Origin: Mesobacillus sp. S13
GTDB taxonomy: Bacteria > Bacillota > Bacilli > Bacillales > Cytobacillaceae
DNA: 64,000 nucleotides
Assembly (NCBI RefSeq): GCF_020422885.1
Contig: NZ_CP084622.1
Location: forward strand, 2,251,001-2,315,000
Reading direction: 5' to 3'
The notes under the pieces: generated by a model
Seen by the model: the letters and a program-made list of their open reading frames with translations, nothing else
Database searches by the model: none
What the model was told of the DNA's origin: nothing
Shown here: positions 8,832-17,372 of the stretch, piece by piece
Numbering within the stretch: position 1 is the stretch's first letter
How the letters are laid out: each line of letters starts with the position of its first letter
Made by a program: the position numbers and the translations under genes

Positions 8832-9603
8832 GGGTCTCCTAATCAATCTGCAGTTCTTCTCCACGATCCCGATTCCTTTGGAGCTTCCAATGGACCGAAA
8901 GCACCTACAAAGTGCCATCCAAACATTTCCCTTACTTGGGCTTTTGCAAGGTGGTATTTACGCCAGCATCCTTTATGCCATTGGCGAGTGGACTCCTTTT
9001 TCTGCTCTGACCGCTGCTTTTGCACTATGGCTTGTGTCGATTTTATTTACCGGTGGCATCCATCTTGACGGTTGGATGGATTCAAGTGATGCCTATTTTT
9101 CTTACCGGGATCAAGATAAACGTTTGGAAATCATGAAAGACCCAAGGACAGGGGCGTTTGGTGTCTTGTCCGTTATTGTTCTATTGAGTGCGAGGTTCTT
9201 CCTTCTCTACGAAATTGTTGGCATGTTGCACAGTGCTACTTACCTGCTAGCAAGCGCTATTCCTTTTCTCAGCAGAATAGTGATGGGGATTTTGCTCGTT
9301 ATGGTGAAGCCTGCAAAAAGCGAGGGTCTCGGGGCAATGTTTCACCATGCTTCAACAAAAAAGACCTTGTGGGTTTACCCTGTTTATCTTTTTGGTTTAG
9401 GCTTGGTTCTTCTTTTTACCGGCTTATATATTGGCATGGCCAGCTATCTCCTGGCAGTCCTTTTCATAGTTCTTTTCCTTAAAAAGAAAATCATCGAATG
9501 GTTTGGAGGCATGACAGGGGATACGCTTGGAGCTAGTGTCGAGTTGACGGAGGTATTGCTGTGGATGACATTGTGGCTATTGCATTATTTCGCCATGGGA
9601 TGA
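8818..9603 (+). CDS. cobS: Adenosylcobinamide-GDP ribazoletransferase (cobalamin synthase, CobS)
   Basis: This 261-residue polytopic membrane protein has FSTIPIP near the N-terminus and the family's metal/substrate motif FTGGIHLDGWMDSSDAYF at about residues 78-95, then KDPRTGAFG. Several hydrophobic helices follow, and GGMTGDTLGASVELTE lies near the C-terminus. CobS joins AdoCbi-GDP to alpha-ribazole or alpha-ribazole phosphate to complete the nucleotide loop. The start overlaps the cobQ end by 14 bases. Confidence 0.95.
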   Translation: MKWFKGLLINLQFFSTIPIPLELPMDRKHLQSAIQTFPLLGLLQGGIYASILYAIGEWTPFSALTAAFALWLVSILFTGGIHLDGWMDSSDAYFSYRDQDKRLEIMKDPRTGAFGVLSVIVLLSARFFLLYEIVGMLHSATYLLASAIPFLSRIVMGILLVMVKPAKSEGLGAMFHHASTKKTLWVYPVYLFGLGLVLLFTGLYIGMASYLLAVLFIVLFLKKKIIEWFGGMTGDTLGASVELTEVLLWMTLWLLHYFAMG

Positions 9604-10190
9604 CAATTGATAATGAACGTCAAGCATATCTTGGCTGGTCTGATTCACCTTTAGTGGCTGATCAGCTTCTACCTAAGATTCAGGACTGCTTTGAACATAT
9701 TTATACTAGTGACCTTGGAAGGTGCAGAGAAACTGCGAAGGTTCTCTTTCCTAAAAAGATGCCCGAAGTTTTGCCTGATCTGCGAGAAATTCACTTTGGC
9801 GACTGGGAGGGCAAAACGTATGAACAACTGAAGTACGAGGACAGTTATAAAAAGTGGCTTTCACGGCCTTTCAAAGAATCCCCTCCAAATGGGGAATCTT
9901 TTGATGATTTTACCTGCCGGGTGAAGAATGCTTGGGAGAAAATCAGCCGGAATGTCATTGAACATCAAACTCAATCAGCTGCAGTGGTGACCCATGGGGG
10001 AGTGATCCGCTATTTGTTGACGCAGTATGCTCCCGAAGATAGAGATTTTTGGGATTGGAAAATTCCGTATGGCCGTGGCTATCAATTAACCTGGAGCAGA
10101 GAGGGTCTAAGGAGGAAGGAACGGTGCATTTCGTTACAGGAGGTGCCTTTAATGGCAAATCAGAGTGGGTCAAGAAGCAATATCATTTAG
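9561..10190 (+). CDS. cobC: Histidine phosphatase, probable alpha-ribazole-phosphate phosphatase (CobC-like)
   Basis: Phosphoglycerate-mutase-superfamily phosphatase of 209 residues with the phospho-accepting RHG at 11-13, IHFGDWEGKTYEQL, and a second histidine in VVTHGGVIRYLL. In the nucleotide-loop pathway CobC removes the 5' phosphate of alpha-ribazole phosphate or of adenosylcobalamin phosphate. The start is GTG 9561, six bases after ACGGAGGT, and overlaps cobS by 43 bases. A second histidine phosphatase closes the same operon at 12405, so which one is the true CobC is uncertain. Confidence 0.85.
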   Translation: MDDIVAIALFRHGMTIDNERQAYLGWSDSPLVADQLLPKIQDCFEHIYTSDLGRCRETAKVLFPKKMPEVLPDLREIHFGDWEGKTYEQLKYEDSYKKWLSRPFKESPPNGESFDDFTCRVKNAWEKISRNVIEHQTQSAAVVTHGGVIRYLLTQYAPEDRDFWDWKIPYGRGYQLTWSREGLRRKERCISLQEVPLMANQSGSRSNII

Positions 10191-10552
10191 ATGATCTTGA
10201 GCATTCTTGGTATTCAGCATATAAAGGGGATGAAATCCCTGAACTGACGGACAAGCAAATCATTGTATTGGAAGGTATTGAAGTGTGGATTCGGCAAATG
10301 GCCAAGAACAACCAGGCAGATGTGAGCCGCCAAGAATGGCTGTCAATTAGCCAAAAGTGGATGAAATGGGAAAGCGATGATCAACAGCGTAAGATAGTGT
10401 TGATTGGAAGTGATATTTCGAAAGGAATCGTCCCCATGGAGGCTGAAGATCGCGTGTGGCGAGACACCACTGGATGGGTATACCAGGACCTCGTCTTACG
10501 AGCTGACCGGGTTGACGTGATTTGGTATGGAATCTGTCAAAAACTAAAATAA
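10124..10552 (+). CDS. CobU-like P-loop protein (short paralogue)
   Basis: This 142-residue protein begins with GTG 10124 right after AAGGAGGAAGGAAC, overlapping cobC by 67 bases; the longer open frame upstream lies inside cobC and is unlikely to be translated. A Walker A-type FVTGGAFNGKSEW is at its very start, and the C-terminal part (RADRVDVIWYG) resembles CobU. The guanylylation-histidine segment RxxxHxxxR of CobU is not evident, so the bifunctional activity is doubtful. Such short CobU-like genes occur in Bacillus cob operons. It could be a kinase-only form or a regulatory protein. The family call is moderate; the role is inferred. Confidence 0.65.
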   Translation: MHFVTGGAFNGKSEWVKKQYHLDDLEHSWYSAYKGDEIPELTDKQIIVLEGIEVWIRQMAKNNQADVSRQEWLSISQKWMKWESDDQQRKIVLIGSDISKGIVPMEAEDRVWRDTTGWVYQDLVLRADRVDVIWYGICQKLK

Positions 10553-10564
10553 AGGGGTATGGAT

Positions 10565-11161
10565 ATGAGACTATATACGAGAACTGGTGATAAAGGGAAA
10601 ACGAGCATTATCGGAGGCCGGGTGGAAAAAGATGATATTCGGGTCGAAGCGTACGGAACCGTCGATGAAGTAAACTGCTTTGTTGGCCAGGCTGTTACCC
10701 AGCTTGATCCATCCATTTTTGCGGATATTCTGGACGATCTCGAAAAAATCCAGCATGAACTGTTCGATTGCGGCGGGGATTTGGCGAATGTAACAAAGAG
10801 CCGGGAACTTAAGCTGACAAAGGAATCAGTTGATTACCTTGAAAAGAAAATTGATGAGCTAATTGCCGAAGCTCCAAAGCTTGAGAGATTCATATTGCCG
10901 GGAGGAGCACCTGCTTCCGCTTCAATCCATCTTGCCCGTACGGTTACAAGAAGGGCTGAAAGATTAGTTGTTTCATTGTTGAAAGCTGATCCGGAAGTTT
11001 CCGAAACAGCTTTACAATTCTTGAACAGATTGTCGGACTATTTCTTTGCTCTTGCAAGGGTAATCAACTCCAGGCTCAATATGCAGGATGTTGAATACGT
11101 TCGAAGTGCCAAGGTGTTCAGGGAGGGAAAACGCAAGGAGGCGAAACAGGGTGAAGAATAA
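10565..11161 (+). CDS. PduO-type ATP:cob(I)alamin adenosyltransferase
   Basis: The N-terminal YTRTGDKGKTSIIGG is the PduO-family ATP-binding signature, followed by RVEAYGTVDEVNCFVG, FILPGGAPASASIHLARTV and RRAERLVV. It transfers the 5'-deoxyadenosyl group of ATP to cob(I)inamide or cob(I)alamin, which the downstream enzymes need. The start at ATG 10565 is preferred over ATG 10559 because the AAAGGGGT lies at proper distance only for the former. It is about 198 residues long, normal for the family, and similar to B. subtilis YvqK. Confidence 0.93.
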   Translation: MRLYTRTGDKGKTSIIGGRVEKDDIRVEAYGTVDEVNCFVGQAVTQLDPSIFADILDDLEKIQHELFDCGGDLANVTKSRELKLTKESVDYLEKKIDELIAEAPKLERFILPGGAPASASIHLARTVTRRAERLVVSLLKADPEVSETALQFLNRLSDYFFALARVINSRLNMQDVEYVRSAKVFREGKRKEAKQGEE

Positions 11162-11642
11162 GAAACGATCCTGGTTGGCCATGTTCATCGCCCTTTCAGC
11201 GGCAGGAGCATTTATCAAGATTCCAGCAGTGATAGGAAGTGTAGCTTTGGATGCCTTGCCTGCCTTGATGGCAGCAGGACTTCTGGGAGGGGCGGCAGGA
11301 GCAGCGGTAGGGGGAATCGGCCATCTGTTATCGTCTATCGTTGCGGGAATGCCGCTTGGCCCATTTCATTTCCTGGTTGCTTGTGAAATGGCCCTCCTTG
11401 TTTATCTATTCACGATGCTATATAGAAGCGGTAAACGCTGGCAAGCAGGTGTACTATTTATCTTGGGCAACAGCTTCGCCGCCCCGCTTCCGTTTATGAT
11501 GTTAATGGGAAAGTCATTTTACTTAGCGGTCGTGCCATCTTTATTTGTCGGTTCCGTTTTAAATACCGTGCTTGCTTTTATTGTTTTGCCAAGGGTCGTC
11601 AGAGTGCTTGGTGACAGACTTCCACTTTCGAAACAGGCATGA
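11151..11642 (+). CDS. cblT: ECF-type S component, probable alpha-ribazole transporter (CblT-like)
   Basis: A 163-residue integral membrane protein with about five hydrophobic helices, starting at GTG 11151 nine bases after AAGGAGG and overlapping the adenosyltransferase by 11 bases. Features such as AAGAFIKIPAVIG and GLLGGAAGAAVGGIGHLLS fit the S-component (substrate-binding) subunit of energy-coupling-factor transporters. It is followed directly by a CblS-like kinase gene. In Listeria innocua the CblT-CblS pair imports and phosphorylates alpha-ribazole (established). By context this is CblT; the sequence alone only supports an ECF S component. Confidence 0.8.
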   Translation: MKNKKRSWLAMFIALSAAGAFIKIPAVIGSVALDALPALMAAGLLGGAAGAAVGGIGHLLSSIVAGMPLGPFHFLVACEMALLVYLFTMLYRSGKRWQAGVLFILGNSFAAPLPFMMLMGKSFYLAVVPSLFVGSVLNTVLAFIVLPRVVRVLGDRLPLSKQA

Positions 11643-11681
11643 GCAGAACTAAATAATGTGCAGCTGGGAGGAAAACCGCAA

Positions 11682-12401
11682 GTGAGAGATATTTTAATGA
11701 TCCCTTTGAATGAAGAAGAAAACCTTGTGATAGCCAGTGACAATAGCGGCAGCATTGGAATGAAGGATGGTGACGCAGTACAGGTTCCGTACAAAACCGT
11801 CGCATACTATTCCTTCCGAGTTGCTGTGATGGAGTGCATAAGTGCCGGTGCTGAACCATTTGCGACAGTCGTCCAGAACTTTTGCGGCGAAGAAGCCTGG
11901 AAAGAGCTAGTACAAGGTATTGAACAAGGAACTCGTGAGCTCGGCAGGGTAAACATAAGGATCACCGGGAGCACAGAAAGCAATTTTGCGTTAAACCAAT
12001 CGGCTTTTGGCATTACTGTTATGGGTAAAAGAAAGGCAAATATGAAAATCAGTAACCTGAATTATGACGCCCATACACGAATAGTTGTCATTGGCTTCCC
12101 TCTGGTAGGGTCAGAGGTGATGGAAAAGGAAGAACAGGTTGTGCCACTGCATGTTTTTAAGCAAGTCAGCAGCTTGGAAGAAGTGGTGACGATTCCTGTT
12201 GGCTCGAGGGGTATTCTTTATGAGTTGAATACTTTGTTTGATCATACAAAATTTACTGAAGAAAATGTGGATACAACTGTTCCACTTTTAAAATCCTCTG
12301 GTCCATCGACCTGCTTTGTGGCAGTTTTTCCGGAAGACATCCAGCAGAAATTAGAGTTGATCTGCGGCCGCTATCTTCATGAAATTAACTACTGGGGGTA
12401 A
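11682..12401 (+). CDS. cblS: Alpha-ribazole kinase (CblS-like), AIR synthase-related
   Basis: This 239-residue protein of the PurM/ThiL (AIR synthase) superfamily has the N-terminal ATP/metal region IASDNSGSIGMKDGDAVQVP and MECISAGAEPFA. GTG 11682 lies ten bases after GGGAGG and is preferred to GTG 11658. Established knowledge: CblS of Listeria and Geobacillus phosphorylates alpha-ribazole, allowing salvage without CobT (the phosphoribosyltransferase), and no cobT is seen in this window. Position right after the CblT-like transporter supports the call. Confidence 0.82.
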   Translation: MRDILMIPLNEEENLVIASDNSGSIGMKDGDAVQVPYKTVAYYSFRVAVMECISAGAEPFATVVQNFCGEEAWKELVQGIEQGTRELGRVNIRITGSTESNFALNQSAFGITVMGKRKANMKISNLNYDAHTRIVVIGFPLVGSEVMEKEEQVVPLHVFKQVSSLEEVVTIPVGSRGILYELNTLFDHTKFTEENVDTTVPLLKSSGPSTCFVAVFPEDIQQKLELICGRYLHEINYWG

Positions 12402-12404
12402 AAC

Positions 12405-13019
12405 ATGCTTCATTTATATGTAATCAGACATGGTGAAACAGAATGGAATAAAGAAAAAAGGAGCCAGGGCCGCCTGGATTCTTCCCTTACGCATAAAGGG
12501 AAAGCAGATGCCCGTTCACTGGGAGCCAGCCTTCAGGAGATAGAGTTCCGACAGATCATCGCTTCTCCCAGCGGCAGGACATTGGAAACAGCCAGGCTGG
12601 TAAAAGGGGATAGGATGATTCCCTTACTGACCGATGAAAGGCTGATGGAAATTCATTTAGGAGCATGGCAGGGAAAAACCGAGAACGAAATAAAATCTCT
12701 CTATCCAGAAGAATTCGAGGCATACTGGAACGAACCTGAAGACTATGAAAGCGTTGGAGGGGAATCATTTTTACAGGTCCAACAAAGACTAGTGGAGTTT
12801 TTGGAGGACCTGGAGAAAAACGTGAGAGATGGCAATGTCCTCATTGTGACACATGGAGTTGTCATTAAAAATTTATACTTGCTGTGCAGGAATTCTTCAA
12901 TAAAACACTTATGGGAGCCACCATTTATTTTTGGTACAAGCTTAACGATCGTAAAATTGGATGTTGGTAAAAAAGAACTTCAGCTTGAAGCTTGTATTTC
13001 TCATTGTACCTCATCATGA
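12405..13019 (+). CDS. Histidine phosphatase family protein, last gene of the cobalamin operon
   Basis: 204 residues with VIRHGETEWN (RHG at 8-10), FRQIIASPSGRTLETA, EIHLGAWQGKTENEI and VTHGVVIKNL, a complete histidine-phosphatase set. It begins three bases after the cblS stop behind ACTGGGGGT. Both this protein and the one at 9561 could serve as CobC. This one keeps the more canonical RHGETxWN motif, whereas the first has RHGMTIDN. A separate role, for example on a nucleotide by-product, cannot be excluded. No clear terminator follows before 13100. Confidence 0.85.
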   Translation: MLHLYVIRHGETEWNKEKRSQGRLDSSLTHKGKADARSLGASLQEIEFRQIIASPSGRTLETARLVKGDRMIPLLTDERLMEIHLGAWQGKTENEIKSLYPEEFEAYWNEPEDYESVGGESFLQVQQRLVEFLEDLEKNVRDGNVLIVTHGVVIKNLYLLCRNSSIKHLWEPPFIFGTSLTIVKLDVGKKELQLEACISHCTSS

Positions 13020-13309
13020 ATAAGCCCAGTAAAAGGTGTAAACATTTCATCTGTCCTGATGTGATCTGTGTATGATCATTTTCAATATACAGGCTTGATC
13101 CATCTTACTTATACAGAGCTTTGGGAATACGAATTCGTATAAAAAGAGTCATAAAGCCATTTGTTAATAGATGACAGCTGGACTATCTGCAACATATCAC
13201 TTCATGGACAGTTGAATTTTTAGAAGAAGGAAAAAGAACCTTGCTGGTGGAATTTATTGTAAGAGCGGATTCCTTGCCGCTAGACGAGTTAATTGTGAGG
13301 GATTATAAA

Positions 13310-13843
13310 ATGTTTAGTTTTAAGGTTGATGAATCTATAAGCCTAGAATTGTTGCAGCAGCATCAAGCGGAAGAAATCTTTATGTTAATCGATCACAACC
13401 GGGATCATTTAAGACAATGGCTTCTATGGGTAGATAAACGGAAATCGGCAGAAGATATGGTGCCGGTCATAAAGTATTGGTTGGAGAACCTGGCTAATAA
13501 TCAAGGGTTCGATGTTGCTATCAGATATAATGGTGACCTTATCGGAATGATTGGCGTCCAGTTTGACTGGGGCAATCGAGCTGCGAGCATTGGCTATTTT
13601 ATTTCTAAGGACAGTGAAGGTAAGGGCATCATCACGATCAGCTTAAAGAGTCTTATTAATGAACTATTTGGCAGGTATTCTATCAATAGAATCGAAATCC
13701 AATGTGCAGCCAATAACCTGAAAAGCCAGGGGATTCCTGAGCGATTAGGATTTAAAAAGGAAGGAATCAAGCGGGCAGGACAGTATCTTTATGATCATTA
13801 TGAAGATTTGATTGTTTATAGTCTGTTGAGAAGTGAAATTTAA
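13310..13843 (+). CDS. GNAT acetyltransferase, RimJ/RimL (YdaF) type
   Basis: This 177-residue GNAT-fold protein has an N-terminal LLQQHQAEEIFMLIDHNRDHLRQWL, the acetyl-CoA binding loop as SEGKGIITISL and a C-terminal NRIEIQCAANNLKSQGIPERLGFKKEG. These match ribosomal-protein-alanine-acetyltransferase-like enzymes such as YdaF. The ATG at 13310 follows GTGAGGG at good distance; the open frame upstream to 13241 lacks a good start. The substrate is unknown. It stands alone and ends in a hairpin shared with the convergent hydrolase gene. Confidence 0.85.
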   Translation: MFSFKVDESISLELLQQHQAEEIFMLIDHNRDHLRQWLLWVDKRKSAEDMVPVIKYWLENLANNQGFDVAIRYNGDLIGMIGVQFDWGNRAASIGYFISKDSEGKGIITISLKSLINELFGRYSINRIEIQCAANNLKSQGIPERLGFKKEGIKRAGQYLYDHYEDLIVYSLLRSEI

Positions 13844-13855
13844 TCCAATAACAAA

Positions 13856-13885
13856 CATAAACGCCTGAATTTCCAGGCGTTTATG
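13856..13885. terminator. Bidirectional terminator hairpin
   Basis: A perfect 12-bp inverted repeat CATAAACGCCTG / CAGGCGTTTATG with a 6-nt loop between convergent genes. It lacks a long T run on the plus side; a weak T-rich stretch follows on the minus side. Confidence 0.65.
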
Positions 13886-13894
13886 AATCGATTT

Positions 13895-14767
13895 CTAACT
13901 CACTGATTTTCTAAGAATTTCATCCCAATGAGATAAATAGAGTAGGTGTCCTCCGTTATCAATGGATGTATAAGTGGAATTCGTATACTTTTCCTTAAGA
14001 AAATTAGAGGTGTCTGAAGTCCAGATTGTATCTGCGCTACCTTGCCAAATATGTACCTTCCCATTAAAGCCAGGGTTTTTGGATTCGTTCATCTTATTGC
14101 ACAATGCAAGGGCATCGTAATATACCCCAATCCCGCTATTCCGATAACCTTCTACAGTCCCTTTTAAAATGGCCGGCTGTATGGTTGGGTTATTCATGAC
14201 TTTTTTGTCCTCTTCCACCATCTGTTTGACCGATTCCTGAATGACACCATCCAGATTTTTCGCTACTTTTTTACTGAGGCTTTTAAAGTAAAACTTCGTC
14301 ATAAAAGGGATATACTTGTTCATATTTCTGATCATTTTCCAGTTAGATGGCAGTACGCTTTTGGTCTCTTCACTATTTAGGGGGATAGCGCTGCTGACCA
14401 AGGTCAGTGATTCAACTTTTTCTGCGTATTTATCTGTGAAAACCTGGCTGTATAATCCACCAGCTGACCAGCCGATAAGAGACGCCTTTTGAATATTCTT
14501 AGCGATCAGGAATTCATTTAACCAGTCAGCATAATCCTCCATAGAATAGCCCAATCCAATATCTGAATCACCATAACCAGGACGATTCAAAGCGTAAAAT
14601 CGAATATTATGTTGATCCAAGATGGTTGGATCAGGGTGTATGGCATGTACTGAAGAACCGAATCCGTGAAAAAAGATCACCGTGTTTTGATTACTATCTC
14701 CATAGCCGGTATAGGATAATTTCATATTATTTGATAAAGAAATAGACGATTCATAGTAATTTTGCAT
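13895..14767 (-). CDS. Alpha/beta hydrolase
   Basis: This 290-residue protein has the oxyanion-hole motif FFHGFGSS, RPGYGDSD, the nucleophile elbow GWSAGG and a C-terminal histidine in NGGHLLYLSHW, giving a plausible Ser-Asp-His triad. No signal peptide is present, so it is cytoplasmic. It resembles general esterase/lipase-like hydrolases; the substrate cannot be told from sequence. The Nudix gene 64 bases upstream runs in the same direction. Confidence 0.85.
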   Translation of the reverse strand: MQNYYESSISLSNNMKLSYTGYGDSNQNTVIFFHGFGSSVHAIHPDPTILDQHNIRFYALNRPGYGDSDIGLGYSMEDYADWLNEFLIAKNIQKASLIGWSAGGLYSQVFTDKYAEKVESLTLVSSAIPLNSEETKSVLPSNWKMIRNMNKYIPFMTKFYFKSLSKKVAKNLDGVIQESVKQMVEEDKKVMNNPTIQPAILKGTVEGYRNSGIGVYYDALALCNKMNESKNPGFNGKVHIWQGSADTIWTSDTSNFLKEKYTNSTYTSIDNGGHLLYLSHWDEILRKSVS

Positions 14768-14831
14768 GATTTTAAAAACCTCTCATTTGAACTTTCCTTA
14801 AGAATTCAACAAAGTGACTTCATTTCCTATT

Positions 14832-15383
14832 TTACTGAAGGGGTTGAACGTATCCTGTGCATTCTAACTTATTAATTCTTAATTGTTTTAATACATAGGT
14901 TTCCCGCTTCAACCAGCTATTTTGTTCAAATTTATCTATTAGACTTTCATTTTGCGTGATAGCTTCTTCAAGTGTAACCCACTTGGGCGTAAAATCCAGG
15001 ATGGCCTCGTACTCATCTAATTGCTGTTCCTCTTTATCTTGCGTTACCAGATCACATAGGTAGTAGTGTGATATCATTTGGAATAATGCATTCTCTTCGA
15101 AGACATCCTTTTTCCGTTCGATGATTGTGCCAACCTTATCTTTGACAACACAATGGATGTAGCCAGTTTCTTCTCTAACCTCACGTAACAAACAATCCTC
15201 ATGGTTTTCGTTCTTTTCAACTCCGCCACCAGGAAATTTTAAATCCCCTCTATTCGATTGAACCAGTAAAATATGATTATTCTTCCTAATAACCGCTCTG
15301 ACTGCTACTCTCTCGATGGTAGTTTTATAGTTATCCATATTGGGTTCGTCTATTGTGGTATCGAAGTTCATATTCTTAAGCAT
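14832..15383 (-). CDS. Nudix hydrolase
   Basis: 183 residues with a complete Nudix box (GGVEKNE...REVREETGY, starting near residue 52) following LKFPGG. Nudix enzymes cleave nucleoside diphosphates linked to another moiety; the substrate is not predictable here. An ATG five codons in (MNFDT) is an alternative start. It may be co-transcribed with the downstream alpha/beta hydrolase gene. Confidence 0.88.
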   Translation of the reverse strand: MLKNMNFDTTIDEPNMDNYKTTIERVAVRAVIRKNNHILLVQSNRGDLKFPGGGVEKNENHEDCLLREVREETGYIHCVVKDKVGTIIERKKDVFEENALFQMISHYYLCDLVTQDKEEQQLDEYEAILDFTPKWVTLEEAITQNESLIDKFEQNSWLKRETYVLKQLRINKLECTGYVQPLQ

Positions 15384-15475
15384 CCTTTCATTGTTTAACT
15401 TCTATAGAAAATTATACCAATTTACCTATATAATATATTATACTTTTAAAAATATCAAAAAAGGGTGGGATTTCT

Positions 15476-15928
15476 GTGAACGATTGTTTTATCTGTAAGA
15501 AGCATGCGGGCATGATCCAGACTTCCGGTATGACGATTTACGAGGATGAATTTGTCTATGTTGGCCATATTGATCGAAATGGGAACCCGATCTATTTAGG
15601 TCATATTATGATTGATTTAAAAAGGCATGTTCCGACACTTGGAGAGATGAATATGGAGGAAGCGAAAGTATTCGGCATGACGATGGCTAAAGTGAGCAAG
15701 GCTCTTATGGAAAGTGAGGGTGCTGAACACATCTATTCTTTTGTGTCGGGGGATGCGGTGCCACATCTTCATATGCACCTGGTTCCTCGTTATCCAGGCA
15801 CTCCTAAGGAATATTGGGGTCCGAATGCTGTGTATGATTGGGAAGGTGCGCCAATGGGTGACAATGACAATGTGATTGCCCTTTGCGCTCGCATCAAGTC
15901 CTATTTAGAGAATCATCCCAATGGCTAA
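15476..15928 (+). CDS. HIT family hydrolase
   Basis: 150 residues with an N-terminal CFIC pair and the histidine triad HLHMHLVPR; RHVPTLGEM is also typical. HIT proteins hydrolyse nucleotide-phosphoramidates or dinucleoside polyphosphates. The start is GTG 15476 after AAGGGTGGGA, and TATAAT-like sequence lies at 15431-15445. The last codons overlap the start of the PP2C-like gene by 8 bases, so the two are likely one transcription unit. Confidence 0.88.
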   Translation: MNDCFICKKHAGMIQTSGMTIYEDEFVYVGHIDRNGNPIYLGHIMIDLKRHVPTLGEMNMEEAKVFGMTMAKVSKALMESEGAEHIYSFVSGDAVPHLHMHLVPRYPGTPKEYWGPNAVYDWEGAPMGDNDNVIALCARIKSYLENHPNG

Positions 15929-16728
15929 GCAGGGCGAAGAGTTTAGCTGGGTAGGGAGCCAGGCCCACTTTGTTGACACGCCAGACGTTTTACAGCTTGG
16001 TAAAATCGTGGTTGGGCGTTATGGAGGCAATTCAAGTGCCGGGCAGTATAAAAATGAAGATGGATGTCTGGTATGGTTCAATGAGCAGCAAGACTGGGAG
16101 TTTGCAATTATTCTGGATGCCCATAAAACTGCGGAAAGTGCAGAATTGATTATTCAGCAGATCGAAGGTTGAAATAAAGCAAGTTTTGTCCATGCCGACA
16201 AATCAACAGGCTTTTAAAAAGCTAGAAGAAAAGATGATAAGCCTCTTTCAATCAGAAGACTTCTTACTCGCCTGCCGAAATGTTACAGGAGAAACGGCTT
16301 GCTTAATTGTTGCCCGGAAGGATCAGTATGTATGGTGGTTCTCGGTAGGAGACTGTGTGCTCTATTTATTCCATCAGGAACTCGCTTTGTTAGGTCAGAA
16401 TCAGTTGAATCAAAGACAATTTTATGAATGGATCGGCGAAGTCAATACATTCGAATTGGGCGTTCCTTGTTATAGCGTTGGCATAAGGGAGCTTAGGACA
16501 GGAAAAAATCGTCTTTTTCTCACGACAGATGGGTTGATTGAATGCCCAAATGAACCCTACGCAAACCCTGCCAGCATTTATCATTCCTTTACTGATCCTG
16601 AAGTGGATGAAAGAGTGGTCACTTCTATGTTGGAGAGTATCAAGAATCACCATGTCAGGGACAGCACGACGATCATTACCTGGAGTATAGAAGTTTCCAA
16701 GGAAACCACCATGCCAAGTGATCAATAA
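15921..16728 (+). pseudogene. PP2C (PPM)-type phosphatase-like gene split by a frameshift
   Basis: Two open frames together read as one protein of about 265 residues. Frame one (15921-16172) starts MAKQGEEFSWVGSQ, carries KNEDGCLVW and ends in IILDAHKTAES...IIQQIEG. The other frame is open from 16150 and continues VEIKQVLSMPTNQQ, then SVGDCVLYLF and FLTTDGLIECPNEPY, closing at 16728. LDAH, GDC and TTDG sit where PP2C enzymes have DGH, GDS and SDG, so the family was already divergent. A one- or two-base indel between about 16150 and 16172 explains the break. It could be a real null mutation, a programmed frameshift or an assembly error. Confidence 0.75.
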
Positions 16729-16760
16729 TTCCTTAGAAGCACACTTTATATTTCATACTG

Positions 16761-16788
16761 ACACAGGTCCTGCCCTGTGTTTTTTTTT
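16761..16788 (+). terminator. Intrinsic terminator after the PP2C-like gene
   Basis: Stem ACACAGG / CCTGTGT (16761-16767, 16774-16780) is followed by nine T. Confidence 0.9.
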
Positions 16789-16812
16789 CGTAGGTTTCTC
16801 AATTCTTAAACT

Positions 16813-16865
16813 TTGCAGGAAATCTAAATATTTGATACGATTTAATCGTACACGATTTAATTTTC
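16813..16865 (+). promoter_or_regulatory. Promoter with OhrR-type operator for gpx-ohrR
   Basis: TTGCAG (16813-16818) and TACGAT (16836-16841) are 17 bases apart. Overlapping the -10, bases 16836-16865 read TACGATTTAATCGTA followed by CACGATTTAATTTTC. This closely follows the B. subtilis OhrR operator, two copies of TACAATTAAATTGTA. The downstream regulator is an OhrR, so autoregulation by organic peroxides is expected. Confidence 0.8.
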
Positions 16866-16883
16866 TCGGAGGAGTGACTATAA

Positions 16884-17360
16884 ATGAAAACTGTTTATGA
16901 GTTTACGGTAAAAAAGCCAAATGGACAGGAACAAAGTTTAAGAAATTATGAAGGAAAACCAATGCTGATTGTCAATACTGCTAGTAAATGTGGCTTGACA
17001 CCTCAGTTTAAAGGTCTTCAGGAAGTGTATGACGAATACCACGAGCAAGGTTTGGAGATTTTAGGTTTCCCATGCGGCCAGTTCAATGACCAGGAGTTTG
17101 ATAACATCGAGGAAACAACTGAGTTTTGCCAGTTGAACTATGGGGTGTCATTCCCGATGTTCGCGAAGATTGATGTGAACGGAGCGAAGGCTGATCCGCT
17201 ATTTACCTTTTTAAAAGAACAAAAGGGCGGATTGCTGACGAAGGATATCAAATGGAATTTCACGAAATTCCTTGTTGACCGAAATGGCCAGGTGGTTAAA
17301 CGTTATGCGCCAACTACTGAGCCGGAAAAAATCAAGAATGATCTTGAAAAATTACTCTAA
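16884..17360 (+). CDS. Glutathione peroxidase-family (thiol) peroxidase
   Basis: 158 residues with the peroxidatic cysteine at 36 in VNTASKCGLTPQF, the FPCGQFNDQE motif and KWNFTKFLVDRNG. In Bacillus such enzymes (BsaA/Gpo type) usually use thioredoxin or bacillithiol rather than glutathione (established for related bacterial enzymes; inferred here). It starts at an ATG behind CGGAGGAGTG and sits immediately downstream of an OhrR-type operator, in an operon with ohrR, so it is probably induced by organic hydroperoxides. Confidence 0.92.
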   Translation: MKTVYEFTVKKPNGQEQSLRNYEGKPMLIVNTASKCGLTPQFKGLQEVYDEYHEQGLEILGFPCGQFNDQEFDNIEETTEFCQLNYGVSFPMFAKIDVNGAKADPLFTFLKEQKGGLLTKDIKWNFTKFLVDRNGQVVKRYAPTTEPEKIKNDLEKLL

Positions 17361-17372
17361 GCATTGTGAAGG

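Noticed and set aside
10049..10123. Longer N-terminus for the CobU-like gene
   Set aside because: This stretch is inside cobC in another frame, while GTG 10124 has a strong ribosome site and starts directly at the P-loop region.
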